Source of the DNA: Lumnitzera littorea
Lineage: Eukaryota; Streptophyta; Magnoliopsida; Myrtales; Combretaceae
Reading direction: 5' to 3'
Assembly (NCBI GenBank): GCA_024138015.1
Contig: JAMXBB010000011.1
Span: 31,946,047 to 32,010,046 of the forward strand
Length of the DNA: 64,000 bases
Below are positions 24,307 through 36,649 of the stretch, in pieces (within the stretch, counting starts at the first letter, position 1; each line of letters opens with the position of its first letter). A program made the translations under genes and the position numbers. Below the pieces are notes generated by a model, which did no database searches, had not been told where the DNA came from, and worked only from the letters and a program-made list of their open reading frames with translations.

Positions 24307-25514
24307 TGTTGAACCAATAGTTTCTTATGTGTAATTTTGATGAGAATAAAACCATGCAAGTTATGTTAAATTAATCATTGATTATGAACCTCTTTGCAAA
24401 TCTTATAAAAGCATGGATGATTTGATAAAGGACTTAAATTATCTTTATAACATCATGTTTTGCATGATATTTTTATAATATAACTCGATTAGATTGAGTT
24501 TGAAATTCTTGAAAGAAGTAAAAAGGGAATATAACTGTTTGTTGTATCTTAATATGTATGTTATTTAGCTATTCTGGTGTAAATCGTCTAGCCGGTTATG
24601 TCAGGTGTTTTGTGATTAGTAACTAGTGATAAACCGTGCAGTTAGTTATCCCTAAACCATCTAGTTGGTTGTGATCAGTAGCTGGTGATAGACCGGCTAG
24701 TTATCCTTAGATCATCCGGCTGGTTGCTACAAGTCAACAAGGTGTGTTGGGTCATACAATTGGTTGCCTAAAGATTGTCCGATTGGTGACCTTGTTTGAA
24801 TGAACTGTCTAATTAGTCCACATAGAAAAGAGCTATTACAGAGCATTAAATGCAGAAAGAAATAGACCAACGATTAGATTTTCTTAAGAGGCTATAAATA
24901 TAAATTTTAGGTAATTGAAGGACATAAAATAGAGTTGAAAATCTACAATTGTTCCTTTTGTTCACTTACCCTTTATCTTGTGTACTTAATTTGCTAAATC
25001 ATTTGTAAACCCTAGTATAGTGTAAAGTGATTTATACTTGTAAGAACTCTAAGAGAGTATACTATACTTGAGATTAAGTTTGTGTTATGAGTTGAGATTG
25101 TGGTTTGTGTTGAGAGTTATTGTGATTGAGAATCTTGTAAAATCAAGATTAGGTAAGTTATGAGTATAAAATTTATATAATCAAGTTTGTATATGTATAA
25201 CTCTTAGAGCTAAAGCTTGGATTAAGAAACTAATAAAGTGGTGTAAAGTCCTTAGTTGGAGGCATTATGTATCTGTGGAGAATAAGGGTGGTCCAAACTC
25301 CATGTTAAATACAAGCTTAATTTTCTTTATCCCTATCTCTTTTATTTTTAAAACTTGTTATTATTTTATTATTACCATAATTATACTCATTGTTGCTTTA
25401 TTGTTTTAATATTGTATTTATTTAGTTACTTAAATCAAGAAATTGGTGTTAAAGTAAAATTTGAGCATTGAACTTAATTCATCCCTTCTCTCGAGTTCCT
25501 AGTGTAGTATTTCA
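24307..25514 (+). repeat. 3' LTR of the Sirevirus-like element
   Basis: It opens TGTTGAACCAATAG and ends GTAGTATTTCA, pairing with 19334-20477. It carries a tandem duplication of about 57 bp (24612-24670 and 24671-24725) that is present once in the 5' LTR. Confidence 0.92.
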
Positions 25515-25519
25515 CATAT

Positions 25520-27862
25520 TTCTTCAAATTTAAATTAATTGTATTATTTATGAAAAACTTCATTTGCATTTAACTTCACTAGTATTATTTTCATGATTAC
25601 ACAATAGAATGACAAAAATATAATCTCTATATCAAAAGCAACTCCTATTATGGTTTATACATAATGATATTTAAATACATGTGTTATCAATCATGTAAAG
25701 AACATATGGGTGGCTTTGAGCTTCATTAAATTGCATATTTGGAGCCTTAAAGCGGAGATTTATCATCCATACTTCAACAAACTCATATATTTCTATCAAT
25801 TATCTTAACGAATATACATCTTATCCTATTTCTATTACTCTTGGAGATCAATATACTAAGTAGTTGATTTGACTTGATTTAATGTAGATTGATGTAATTT
25901 CTTCAAATTCTATATTTCTATTTGGTTTTCCACCATCATTTATTTTTAATTTTGCTAACTATTATTAATTCATTGAGATTATTATTTCTACTTCTAGTAG
26001 ATTTGTTGTATCATGGATTTTATAATTTGGTTCTTGGATCTCAGATGTATTACTTGCTAATATAGATAGTTTTTGTTAAGAAAAAAGCTTCTATGTGATT
26101 CCTTTCACACTTCACTCAATATCTCATTTGTCATGTAAGTATATCTCCGTGTGCACTACATATTAATAATTAAAAAGAATAGAATCAGAATAATGATAAA
26201 AAAAAGCCATAAAATATTTACAAACAAAAAAGTTCTTGAGTTATTTTTATTCAATTTGATGTATGGATCCAGTAATTTCTTTAGATAATTGCCATATGCA
26301 TTTTTTTTCTGGAATACCTTTATATTCATGTAAATTCCTTTTTTATTTGTATATTTCCAATTTAATTCATAGATTTGATAGGGTGGTATAAATTACACTA
26401 TAGTAATATATTTCACATATAGAATATAAATGAGATAAAGACATTGATTTTAGAGTGATAATTATGTATATTTAATGTTTTTTAATATTTTTATTAGATT
26501 TTATTTCTTGAAAAAATTTTAGTTAATTAATTTTTTTGTAAATGCATTGTAGGTACACTAAGCATTGATTTTCCTTAATAAAAAATTTTACTATGCATTT
26601 GAATAGGTGTGACATTTAATAGGTATTACTCCTTAATTAATTTCAAGATGATGCAAATGCAAAAATAAAAAAAAAAGAAAAAAAATTTAAAATTGAATAA
26701 ACTTTTTTTATTGTATAATTGTATATTGGTATTTTTAAATACTAGCAAATAGTACACCCAGGTTATATGTGTAAATACACATCAAAGAAAATATGATTAA
26801 TTATAGTAAATACACATTAATATATAGTAATAATTATATTTGTATATAATAAAAAAATAACAATACAAATTAAAATATGGTAATCATCGAAACTATAATA
26901 AATATATATTAATATAATTGGTCCAACTATAGTAAATACACATTAATTCATATTAATGAGTAGTAAATACATATTATTGTAAGGTAATATACATGAGTAA
27001 GTTTTGCAATTGCTAGTCCTTCACAACATGAAGAAACTTAATATAAACTATTAAAAGAAAAATTTCTCATATATATGTAAATACAACTTACATTAGTAAA
27101 ACATTGCAATTTATGGGATACACAAAAATTATAAACATTAAATATGGAAACAAATTGAAGCAAATACAATGTAATAATTAATAAAGAGCTTTTGGAATAC
27201 ATACCAAAATATATATATCAAAAAGACATGACAAAACAAATATAGATCCTAGTAATTATTTCTAGCAAAGTTTAGATGATAAACAATAGTGATGATCTTC
27301 ATTTCTATCAAGAGTTCCCCTACTAAAATAGATCCTATAAGTGCATATAAGAGAACATGCAAATGAAGAATTGATAATAGTCAACTCTAAAAATAAAATC
27401 TCTAAATTCCATATATGATATAAAATATTGCATGACATAAAATCTAAAAATACTTAAAATAACCAAACTATTAACATTCTATATTCAATTACTAAAACAC
27501 TGTCTAAATATGAGACCTTAGTTGCTTACGTATCCCTAATCGTTAAACGAACGGATATGAGTTAGGGCTTTCCATATGATTTAGGTCCTTCAGATAATTT
27601 TATTCGAATTGAGCCAAATTCTAACATGAGATTACAAAAGTTAGATGAAGAATCTTAGTAAGGCTAATTTTTCAAAATAAAATATGTGTAATAATTAATA
27701 TCAACAAAACTTATTTTTATAGGATTCATTCAATAATTATCAAGAACTTGACATTTGAGCCGTAGAATGCAATGATCCTTAAGAGATAAATTATCTAAGT
27801 TATAAAAATAATATTTAGGAGTTAAATAGCATCTAATGTAATTATATAGTCGTATAGTATTG
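25520..27862. other. AT-rich intergenic stretch
   Basis: No supported gene on either strand. Between 26765 and 27080 the motif GTAAATACACAT(TAAT) recurs about five times irregularly. I see no terminal repeats to define an element. Confidence 0.5.
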
Positions 27863-27870
27863 CATATATA

Positions 27871-28025
27871 TAGAGGTGTGCAAGTGGGTTAAATGAGCCG
27901 GCCCGGCTCACTTTGACCCGCGGGTTAAATGGGTCAACAAATTTCAGCCCACTTTACAAACGGGCTAAAATTTTACTGGCCCAACTCAACCTACTTTAGC
28001 CCGTGGGTTAAATGGGCCAACCCAC
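27871..28025. promoter_or_regulatory. Left subterminal repeat zone of the hAT element
   Basis: This 155-bp zone is much richer in G and C than its surroundings. It repeats GGGTTAAATGGGYCAA-like motifs in both orientations. The right zone, 33428-33596, is the counterpart. Confidence 0.75.
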
Positions 28026-28570
28026 TAACTTTTTAATGAAATTAATAAATTAAAAATAAATTGTAAAAAATTAATTAGCTTGTCTTGTTCGATTATGTCA
28101 TAATCAAATTAGGACATGTAGGCTGTAGCACAAAGCACATGCTTGTAAATCCACAAAAAAACAATAGATTACTGTTATTTTAAAACTAAAAAAGACTATT
28201 GTTGTAAATGAGCTAATGCTTATTCCATACTTCAACTAGTCTAAAAGAAAAGACTAACATTCACTAACATGTTGGTCATGTCAAAAGCGGGACAACTATA
28301 TTGATTTTTATGAGTTATGACTACTATATTGATAATGACCTCTTCATCAAACTTTGAAAAATAAATAGATTTTTACCTATCCACAATTCTACATCTGATG
28401 CTACTGTCTTCCTTAATATATACATAACATAGGTCCTTAATCAAAAGATTGGTGCATAGAAATAAGAGGTCTAAAACACAAAACATCATCAACTTCAAAA
28501 ACTGAAACAGCTAGCAATAGAAGAAACAATCTGTCTTTTTATTAACCAGAAGATAAATTTCCAAGATAAA

Positions 28571-30875
28571 TCATTCTTCATCAATGATCACATTTGAATC
28601 CTCCATTGACAATGTTGCTTCAAGTCTTTTTTCACCTTCATCTACAATACACAAAATAGCAAATAATTAGATGGAAATATTAAAAAAAAATCAAAAATCA
28701 AGATTACATTTCATTTAAATGAAAAAACTACCTTCCCAATTGAATCCTCGTAACCAATTACGTGTGCAAACTAAAGCTTCTACGTTGTCAGGAAGCATTA
28801 TACTACGATACTTAGTAAGAACATGAGCACCAATACTAAAAGCAGACTTAGAAGCAACTGTAGTTATTGGAATGCTAAGAACATCAGAAGCCATTATACA
28901 TAAATCTGGATACCTTTGACGTTGAGTTTTCTAATATTCTAATACATCCAATTCTGAGTAAAAAGTCATATCCATTACCGGTTCTTCCAAATAGAGATGT
29001 GAGGAAGACCTACCGGTAGTATGCATCTCAATTTGACAATACTCCTACATCATAAAGGAAAAAAAGGCAACTATCATTAATCATTATTCATTAAGCATGC
29101 ATCCCAGCATTATTACAAAATAAATAAATAAATGACTAGATTGGTTGAACTTACATCAAGAGTAGCAGAGTCGATACCTAAACTTTTTTTGAGCCCAGTA
29201 TTCCCTACAAGTCCTTTCCCTTTACCTTTACATGCAAGTGTTTGAGAAGATCCAACATGAGAGCTACTACATATTGTATTTCTTCCCTTACTGTTGTTAT
29301 ACTCTTCAAATAGTCTATACAACTTAGTCTTTATTTTATCCAATTTCTCTTCACAACTAAGTGAATCAATTTTATTAAAGCAAAACTTCAAAAAATTGAA
29401 CTTCATCCGAGGATCAAAAACTGCTCCAAGTGAAAGAATGATGCTGTATTCTCTCCAATATTTATCAAATTTTTGCTTCATCTTAACACACATATCCCTT
29501 ATAACAAAATCCTCACTTGTCAAGTTCTCATTCAGCAAACACTCTATCCTCCATGCTTGCAAAAAATATAAATTTGAAGTCGGACCCAGACATTAAGTTT
29601 GTAATGATATAAAAAGGACTCAAAAATCTGTATAATTTTTGTGCTCTTTCCTACTCCTCCACTGATGGACAATATTTATAATGAGAATCATTCAATTGAA
29701 AGTATGAAAAGGCACGCTGATACTTTAAAGCACTCTCAAGCATGAGATAAGTTGAGTTCCATCTGGTTTGTACGTCCAAACGTAAACCAATACCAACATC
29801 ACTAATGCCAACTTCATTAACACACTTCTAAAATTGTTTCATTCGGCTTTCAGACCCCTTTATATACTTTACACTCTCTCTTATCTTATGCAGAGCCTTA
29901 CTAGCTACTGTCAAACCATCTTTAACAATCAGGTGAAGAATGTGGGCACAACATCTAATATGAAAAAACTCACCCCCACACAACAAACTACCTTGTAAAT
30001 TAAGCTGATCTTTTAGGAAATCTTGCATGCAATCATTAGCAGATGCATTGTCCAAGGTAAGAGAAAAAACTTTCCTATCAATGCCCCAATCTTTCAAAAA
30101 ATCAAACATTTTCTTTGATAATTTGAGTCCTGAGTGAGGAGGGGGCATGTAACAAAAGGAAAGAATTTTATTACTTAGCTTTCAATTTTCATCTACAAAA
30201 TGAACAGTTAAACACATGTAACCCTCACTAGTGCAAGTTGTCCATAAGTCTAAGGCCAAACATACTCTATCAGGAACTTTTTCCAAATCATTTTTCAACT
30301 TCTCCTTCTCATTTAAGTATAATCTCCATACATCAGATGTGGCTGTTTTCCTAGAGATAGGCATATAATCAGGATTGAAATGCTTTATGAGTTGCACAAT
30401 CCTCCTATATTCAATAAATGAGAAAGGAAGATTGTGTTCAATTATTGCCATTGACAAAATTTCACGAGCAACTTTATAGTCCACTTTCCTTAACTTTTAA
30501 TTTTCCAAATTGATCAATGATCATTTCACCTACATCCTGATACTTAGGAAGCAAACGACACTTTTCGATATGTCGAATTAAAGTAGATGTCCCATACTTA
30601 GACCCACCAACAACATATTCATTCTTACATCCATTACATCTTGCCCTTTCTTTACCATCTTTTCCTTTTCCTATCTTTGTAAATGCTTTCCAAACAGAAG
30701 AAGTATTTGTTCTAAGTCTCTTACCTTGAGGTTCTATAGAACCTTGAGACGTTCCAGTAGTAGTAGCATTAGATGGATTGCCAACATCATTTCCAGGTGC
30801 TTGTGCTTCCGATTCATCATCCCCATTGATATGTTGGATAGTTGTATCATCAGTGGTATTGATATTTTGATCCAT
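28571..30875 (-). pseudogene. Decayed hAT transposase with BED finger
   Basis: This encoded the enzyme that cuts and re-inserts hAT transposons. From ATG at 30875: an acidic N-terminus, then a BED-type zinc finger (WKAFTKIG...CNGC...LIRHIEKC), then, after a frameshift near 30480, the RNase-H-fold catalytic part (PDRVCLALDLWTT with the first Asp; SLTLDNASAND; a HIRCCAHILHLIV segment), TRWNSTY near 29770, a DUF4413-like segment (GAVFDPRMKF, 29113-29562) and the hATC dimerisation region (about 28735-28960). A GT-AG intron is visible at 28642-28731. Breaks: a frameshift near 30480, a TGA for Trp near 30182, TAG for a Gln codon near 29830 and further stops. No functional product is expected. Confidence 0.88.
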
Positions 30876-31453
30876 TCTAAAAATAAAACACAAAAGACAA
30901 ATTATTTGTGAAATCTCTAAGTATAATTAAATTGCTAATCTAACCAACTCAAAATCTAGTACAGTACTAAAAAGGAGTAAACTAAGTTTTCTTAAGTGTT
31001 TTAGCTATCTAAGCCGTGTTTTTATTTTTTCGATCAAACTAAGAATGCTTTCATTGAACAAAGAAACATATGTACATATAGTAGAATTATGTTTTTATTT
31101 CTTGTTTTTGGTATAGTTCTCTTAGGAAATGTTTACATTTCTGTTCAGTAAAGTAATTGTGTGTAAAAAAGCATTTGGAAATGTGCAAGGAAAAACTTCG
31201 TATATGAAGTTCTTATTCCATATAAGTAATTGGTTTTGACACATTCATTTTTTGACGCTAACAAAATTGAACTTTGAATTCCTATATACGTATAGCTCAA
31301 GAACTTAGACTTAATTATCTTCATATTTTCCGGCCTACTTTTGTGATTCCCTTTATTTTTGTTTATGTCGAAAGAGTTTATTTTTGACATTTTTAGTTTG
31401 GTATTTCTAATATTTGTTATTTCCACGTTCAACTGTGATGTGGCTTCTGGATA

Positions 31454-32390
31454 AAGAGCTGTGCCCTTTATGTCCAAAGAGTTTACTCTTAGTAGTGAGT
31501 GCTATGACGATCCCAGTTTATTGCTATGCTCAAAATTGAAAGGACACCACCATACAAGCCATTGCTACAAAGAAGGTTCAAGTCATGCTCAATATTCAAT
31601 ACTCTACAAAGTTTTCAGTTCCTTGGTCCCAACATTTACAGATATGCTCTACCTGAAATTCAATTTTTAAACTCTGGAGCAACTCCTATTATGAATACAC
31701 TAGTGGAGGAAGAACTTGATTTGATTAATTTTTAACCTTATTCTCCCTCTCATAAGTGTGTTTTTAAAACTTTACAAGTGACTATTTTAGAGGAAGAACT
31801 TGATTTGATTAATCTGGAGGATGAGGTCGTCCACTCTTTGCACTCGAATGAAACTGATTCTTCTTGTATGGAGTCATCCTTATTGGCTTTTCAAGGATTT
31901 ACTCCTCCTTCTACTCTAAAATTTCGAGGTAAATACTCTTCTTCTTTTTGTTATTATTTTGGTGGATAGTGATGCTTCTCATAATTTTGTTTCTAAATCT
32001 TTGGTTGACACACTATCCTTGGCGAGTTTTCTTACTGCTCCATTTCGCGTTTGACTAGGGGACAATCGTTTTGTTACATCTAGTGGAATGTGTTGTGACT
32101 TAGCTTTACATTGAGGATTAGGCTGTGACTATTGATGGTTATGTGTTGGAGTTGGGCAATATTGATATCATTTTATAGGTTGCTTGGCTTTGTACTTTGG
32201 TTGAAATTAAAGTGGATTGGTTTTGACTTGTTATGAAGGTTCTTTTTCAGTATGGGTGAAAAACTCTTGCAAGCTGATCCATCTCTTTTGAAATCTACTA
32301 TGTCCTTGACAGCTTTAATGAAGCTTACTAATGTTGTGTTTACTGGATTGGTTTGGTTCCTTACTGATTTGGTACATAGATGAAATCACC
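31454..32390 (+). pseudogene. Ty3/gypsy gag-protease fragment inside the hAT element
   Basis: On the strand opposite to the transposase, 31690-32290 reads as the gag-protease junction of a Ty3/gypsy element: an acidic ELDLINLEDE segment, then VDSDASHNFVSKSLVD at about 31961-32010, which is the aspartic protease motif with the usual Gly after Ser changed to Asp, then YVLELGNIDIIL and a VAWLCTLVEIKVDW segment. Three or more in-frame stops and small shifts break it. A 24-bp sequence is repeated exactly 84 bp apart (31706-31729 and 31790-31813), preserving frame. No LTR surrounds the fragment, so it was either captured by the hAT element or is the relic of an insertion. Confidence 0.65.
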
Positions 32391-33427
32391 ATTTCATCAT
32401 TTCCTAATTCTTGCCGCGATAATTAACATCACAAATTTTTCACTGCGTAATCAGGCTCTAGTGGTCTCAGCCTCCTCCAGTTCTGCAATCTTAATAGTTT
32501 CAGGACAAAGTTTATTCTAGGATTCATAGTTTTCATGGGATTATCGATACCCCAATATTTCAAAGAGTACACAGCAGTCAATGGGTATGGTCCAGTACAT
32601 ACTGGAGCTAGATGAGGCAATGCACAAGGCACAACACATACTGTCGATTAAACCCACGACTCAGCACTCAACAATCAGCATACACACGCAAGACAACAGC
32701 ACACATACATGACACGCATGACATCAAACACCTGAGCGACATAACCCCAACGACAGTCGACAACACATACACACACAAAACATAACAGTATACAAGACAA
32801 CGTGCAACCCCAACGACATATAACACATAGTAGTACAGACACGAATGGCAATTGCCTACAGTAGACACACGCATAATAGATTAATAGTCGACAGCAGACA
32901 TACACACAATAGTACCCATAAAAGGATTTAATCTTAAGTCTTAAGACTCTTAACGAGAGATAGAGGATGCTTACGATTTACTTATGACAGTCGACAGCAA
33001 ACACAGGAGTTAAGACAGGCACAAGGGAGAAGGGACGTACTATCGTTGCCTCGTTGGTGAGTAAGATTATGTTGTGGTGTAGCCTTTGGAGATGGGCAGT
33101 GCGATAGTGATTGTTCCAAATTTCCTATTGATAGAGGAGAACTGGAGAAGAGAGGAAGACTGGAAGAGTGAGTTGTTGAGGGTTAGGGTTTGAGGAAAAA
33201 AGAAGAAAGTGATTGATTCTTCTGTCATTCAAAGTTTCAAACTTACTTACAGAGTAACAGACTTACAGTCATTGTAGTCTAATCTGTGTTGTTACTGTTG
33301 TACCGTGGATTGTGTCATTATGGATTTGTGGTGTAGCCATCGTCAGATGTGTCACGTGTAGTGTAGTGTTTATGTTATTGTGTTAATGTGACAGTCTGTC
33401 AAAGCTTTTTTTTTTTTTTAATAAAAA
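32391..33427. other. Right-hand non-coding part of the hAT element
   Basis: This would be the 5' leader side of the transposase gene. Between 32660 and 32910 it is rich in ACACAC and CGACAG motifs. A CCCCAACGACA-containing block recurs about 65 bp apart (near 32746 and 32811), so overlapping Cys/Val-rich minus-strand frames there are repeat artefacts. A poly-T run lies at 33406-33419. Confidence 0.5.
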
Positions 33428-33596
33428 GCGAGCCAACCCGGTTTGTTACGGGTTAGCCCACTAGAACCCGCAGGTTAAATAGGTTGGGGAAAAAATGATC
33501 CGCTTTTATGTGGGCCAAAAAAATCAAGCCCAAACCCACTTTAAAAGAGGGTTAAATGGGTTGGCCTGCGGGCCATAACCCGTTTGCACACCTCTA
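33428..33596. promoter_or_regulatory. Right subterminal repeat zone of the hAT element
   Basis: It repeats AACCCGCAGGTTAAAT, GGGTTAAATGGGTTGG and GGGCCATAACCCG motifs ending at the terminal inverted repeat, mirroring the left zone. Confidence 0.75.
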
Positions 33597-33604
33597 TATA
33601 TACA

Positions 33605-36235
33605 TTATGTATCTAATACGTAAATATATTATAAATATATCAAATAATTAGCTAGAAATTGCATAAAATTAATTAAAAAAATTGTGGAAAAATATCAAGC
33701 ATACTTGGAAAAATCTAGAAACAAGCGTAGCATATATTCCTAGGACTAGAAAACTCCATGGTGAGTTGTAAAATGAGAATTAATTACAAGATAAAAGTAA
33801 TACACATGGGAAAGTTAAAAATTGACACATATAATCCACTTTTTCTAATTGTAATGGACTTGAGACTTACAAAAGAAAATTGAGGGCTCGTTAAGTAACA
33901 TTTTACCAAATCAAACACCAAAAATCCTCTTTAGAAACATAAGAACACATAATATACAAAAATTAGGAAAATTTAGATAAAAAACAGGGCAAATATGATT
34001 CCCATAATTATTGAAGACCTAACAAGTGGTGGCTCCAGATTTAAGCTTGTAGGGGCACGGGAAAACCAGCTAACAACCCTTGGTAACCAGACGGCCATAT
34101 ACCAGTAAGGTTAATTTTTACAGCTAATTTTGTTTTAAATTCTAAAAATGGCAAATGAACCTAGAAAATAATGAAAATTAGTTTTCTTAGACTATTTTAT
34201 ATCTACTTTCATGTGGTAATTTTATTTTGATGAAATAATTTCGGTTTAGGGTACCTGCTTAAGAAAATGCCTTGTTCCAACTAATTTTCATATAATTTTT
34301 CAAAATATTAAATGATGTTGTTTTGGGTTGAAAAATTTTATGAAAGACTCCCGTAATATGTACTAAATTGCGGTAATGAGAATTTTTGAAAAATATTATA
34401 TTTACTATTTATTGTAAATTAATAGGTATTTGTTGGTAATTTTACCAAATAAGGTAAATTAAAGGATTTTAAAGTAATTTGTGTATTAAACCAACTTGAT
34501 GCAACTTATGGTGATTATTAGTATTGAAATATATATTATATTCTGATTTTATAGATAAGTATAATTATTTATCTATTTTTATCCATTTATTGATAAAATA
34601 GAGATAAATAAAGTAATATGGAATATATTGTATAATACACTATATTAGTATTTTACAAGACCACAAGCATTTTAAAGGATTTTAAAGTAATATAGAATGA
34701 TATAGATAGATAGTGACACCATGAATATACCAGTAATAGTAATATTTACAAAATATGTTACATATAGAAATAGCTATTTTCAAAGTAATTGACATTTATA
34801 ATCTTAATGAAATATTATAATTGCATGTATTATTGTAACATTTGATATAATATATACTAAAATAATAATATTTTCATGGGCACTTTAGACAAATTAAAAA
34901 AAGACACCAAACTATCTCTTTCTCTTTAATAATATAGAAGGTATTCATAATAGATTATTAATATAATCTCAAGTGCAACTAAATAAAATAACTATTGCTT
35001 CTTCATCTACTTCTTTAGAATTGCAATCCTACTCATAACTAAAGTGCCTTTTAATTTTCCTCCGACTCTTGATAAGAGATTGCATGCATAAACCCTCTTA
35101 CAACATATATTAATGCCTTATTCACTTGGAGGGGATGATAGTACCATTCCCCTCTTACTCCTTAGATGTGATATATTACTATGTTTAGTTGGCGTTGGTC
35201 TTCCCATAATAAGAATTCCTCAAAATTTCAATCCCAAGAAGTTATGTAATAGCTATTCTATTGAGGACCTTATGAATCCCAATTCCAAATTTACTCTCAA
35301 ATGTTCATTCCCAAAATACCCTTACTTAAAATTTATTGTGCAATCTTCAATTAGCGACAGACCAACATCATAACACTATGTTCTTCGGCGACTAAAAACA
35401 AAATCACCATTAATAGAACATCGAACGCCTACTATGCAATCCTCCAACATACATCTACTTTGTCACTTTCTCCAATGCAACCACAAGTTACCACGCACAT
35501 CTCCAGCAACTAGCCAACACCACAACAGTTTCTTCTTTGACCACGAGTAACAAACACACCACTATCGGTAAACCAAAAGCACAACTACTACACAACTCAA
35601 CAAACCTATGCCATTATAGGTTATACTAACCTAAACCCTTTGATAACGTGTTGTAGCCACTTATTTGATGTCCAAATCTAGTTGAACTAAGCAAAAGAGA
35701 GAGAATCAGATGAAATCTAGTACTAGAGATAAAAGAACAAAGAGATAAAGAGAGGATCCCAAATTTGTTCATATGATTTCCTTGCTACAACTAAAATGAA
35801 AGAGGGTTGAAGACGAAGAAAAGTAGATTGGAAGGAGGGAAGATCTATTTTTTTAATTTGTTTTGTAATTTATTTTTATTATTTAATTTAACAAGGGTGT
35901 TTTAGTCATTTTACTTTCTATTCATATCTTATTTCCCAATAAATTTTATGAATAGAACAATGTAATAGTGATTCCATTACATATAAGTAAACATCGTAAT
36001 ATCCATTCACTACTTATTATACCTCTATTATATTCCCAAGTAATTATAATTTAATTTCTCTTTTGTTCCATTTAGCGAAGTAAATATAGGTAAGAGTTAA
36101 AAAAAAATAGAATGTTATTTTTCTTTCATGAAGTGTTTGTATTTGAGCATTTTTTTCACTCCTTCATTACTTAGGGATTTCAACGTTCTTTTTATGGAAC
36201 CGTGCAATCCATTATTTAGCCATTGAAATTAATTA
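33605..36235. other. AT-rich intergenic stretch
   Basis: No supported gene. The 86-codon frame at 35113-35373 has no recognised domain. A GGTGGCTCCAGATTTAAGC segment near 34028 resembles ends of some plant transposons but has no partner. AAGGATTTTAAAGTAAT recurs at about 34453 and 34676. Confidence 0.5.
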
Positions 36236-36649
36236 AGGTTCCATTTGATTCATCTTTTTCTCATTTTTTTAGTGTCTTATTAACATTTACTCGAATAATG
36301 TATTTAGCAAAAATAAAATATAAAAAATATAGATATTTGATTCCATATATACCCTTATTTTAAAAACTAAATATAATAATAAATTTCCATAAATTTGACT
36401 CTATTTATTCTTTATTTTATTAATTTTACACAAATATCAATTCAAATATCATTTTACAATATGTAAAATATATATTTTTTATTTTAAAAGTATGCAAATT
36501 TTTACTTTCCAATTCTTATGCTATAATCACTATTTTTATCATTAGAATTTTAAAATAGAAATAGATAATAAGATACAAATGAGATAGATTTTCAAATGCT
36601 ATATTTCAAATAGATAAAAATTAAATACAAAAAAGATTCAAATGAGATA
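36236..36649 (+). mobile_element. MITE copy 1 of a local pair
   Basis: It opens GGTTCCATTTGATTC and closes with GATTCAAATGAGAT, an imperfect inverted repeat. It aligns over its full length with 38571-38985: both have an ACTCGAATAATG/CTTGAATCTTACG block near the start, a CTCTTTATTTTATT-like block in the middle and a TTTTTATTTTAAAAGTATGCAAATTTTTA-like block. The boundaries are good to a few bases because the flanking TAA/TTA is ambiguous. Confidence 0.65.

Larger units (their letters stand above)
19334..25514 (+). mobile_element. Ty1/copia Sirevirus-like element lacking pol
   Basis: A 6.2-kb element with LTRs 19334-20477 and 24307-25514, flanked by a perfect 5-bp duplication CATAT (19329-19333 and 25515-25519). 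It has a tRNA-iMet-type primer binding site, a gag region with zinc knuckle and coiled coil, and a polypurine tract AAAAAGGGGGAGATTG against the 3' LTR. No protease, integrase or reverse transcriptase motif is visible in the 3.8-kb interior. Long LTRs and a long coiled-coil gag are typical of Sireviruses. It looks like a non-autonomous derivative that would depend on pol from a related element. Confidence 0.9.
27871..33596 (-). mobile_element. hAT-superfamily DNA transposon, 5.7 kb
   Basis: The ends are inverted repeats matching at 18 of 20 bases: left TAGAGGTGTGCAAGTGGGTT, and right end on the opposite strand TAGAGGTGTGCAAACGGGTT. This TAGRGGTGTGCAA form is typical of plant hAT elements. The 8-bp flanks, CATATATA (27863-27870) and TATATACA (33597-33604), agree at 6 of 8 positions, consistent with an aged 8-bp duplication. 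Both subterminal regions are rich in GGGTTAAATGGG, GACCCGCGGGTTAA and GGGCCAA motifs, the expected transposase-binding zones. Inside are a decayed transposase on the minus strand and a retrotransposon fragment on the plus strand. Confidence 0.88.

Noticed and set aside
32668..32905. Two overlapping Cys/Val-rich minus-strand frames
   Set aside because: They arise from an ACAC/CGACAG-rich local repeat in the hAT leader, and both frames show the same repeated texture.
35113..35373. 86-codon plus-strand frame
   Set aside because: No domain, no plausible promoter or codon bias; the surrounding DNA is AT-rich and repeat-like.
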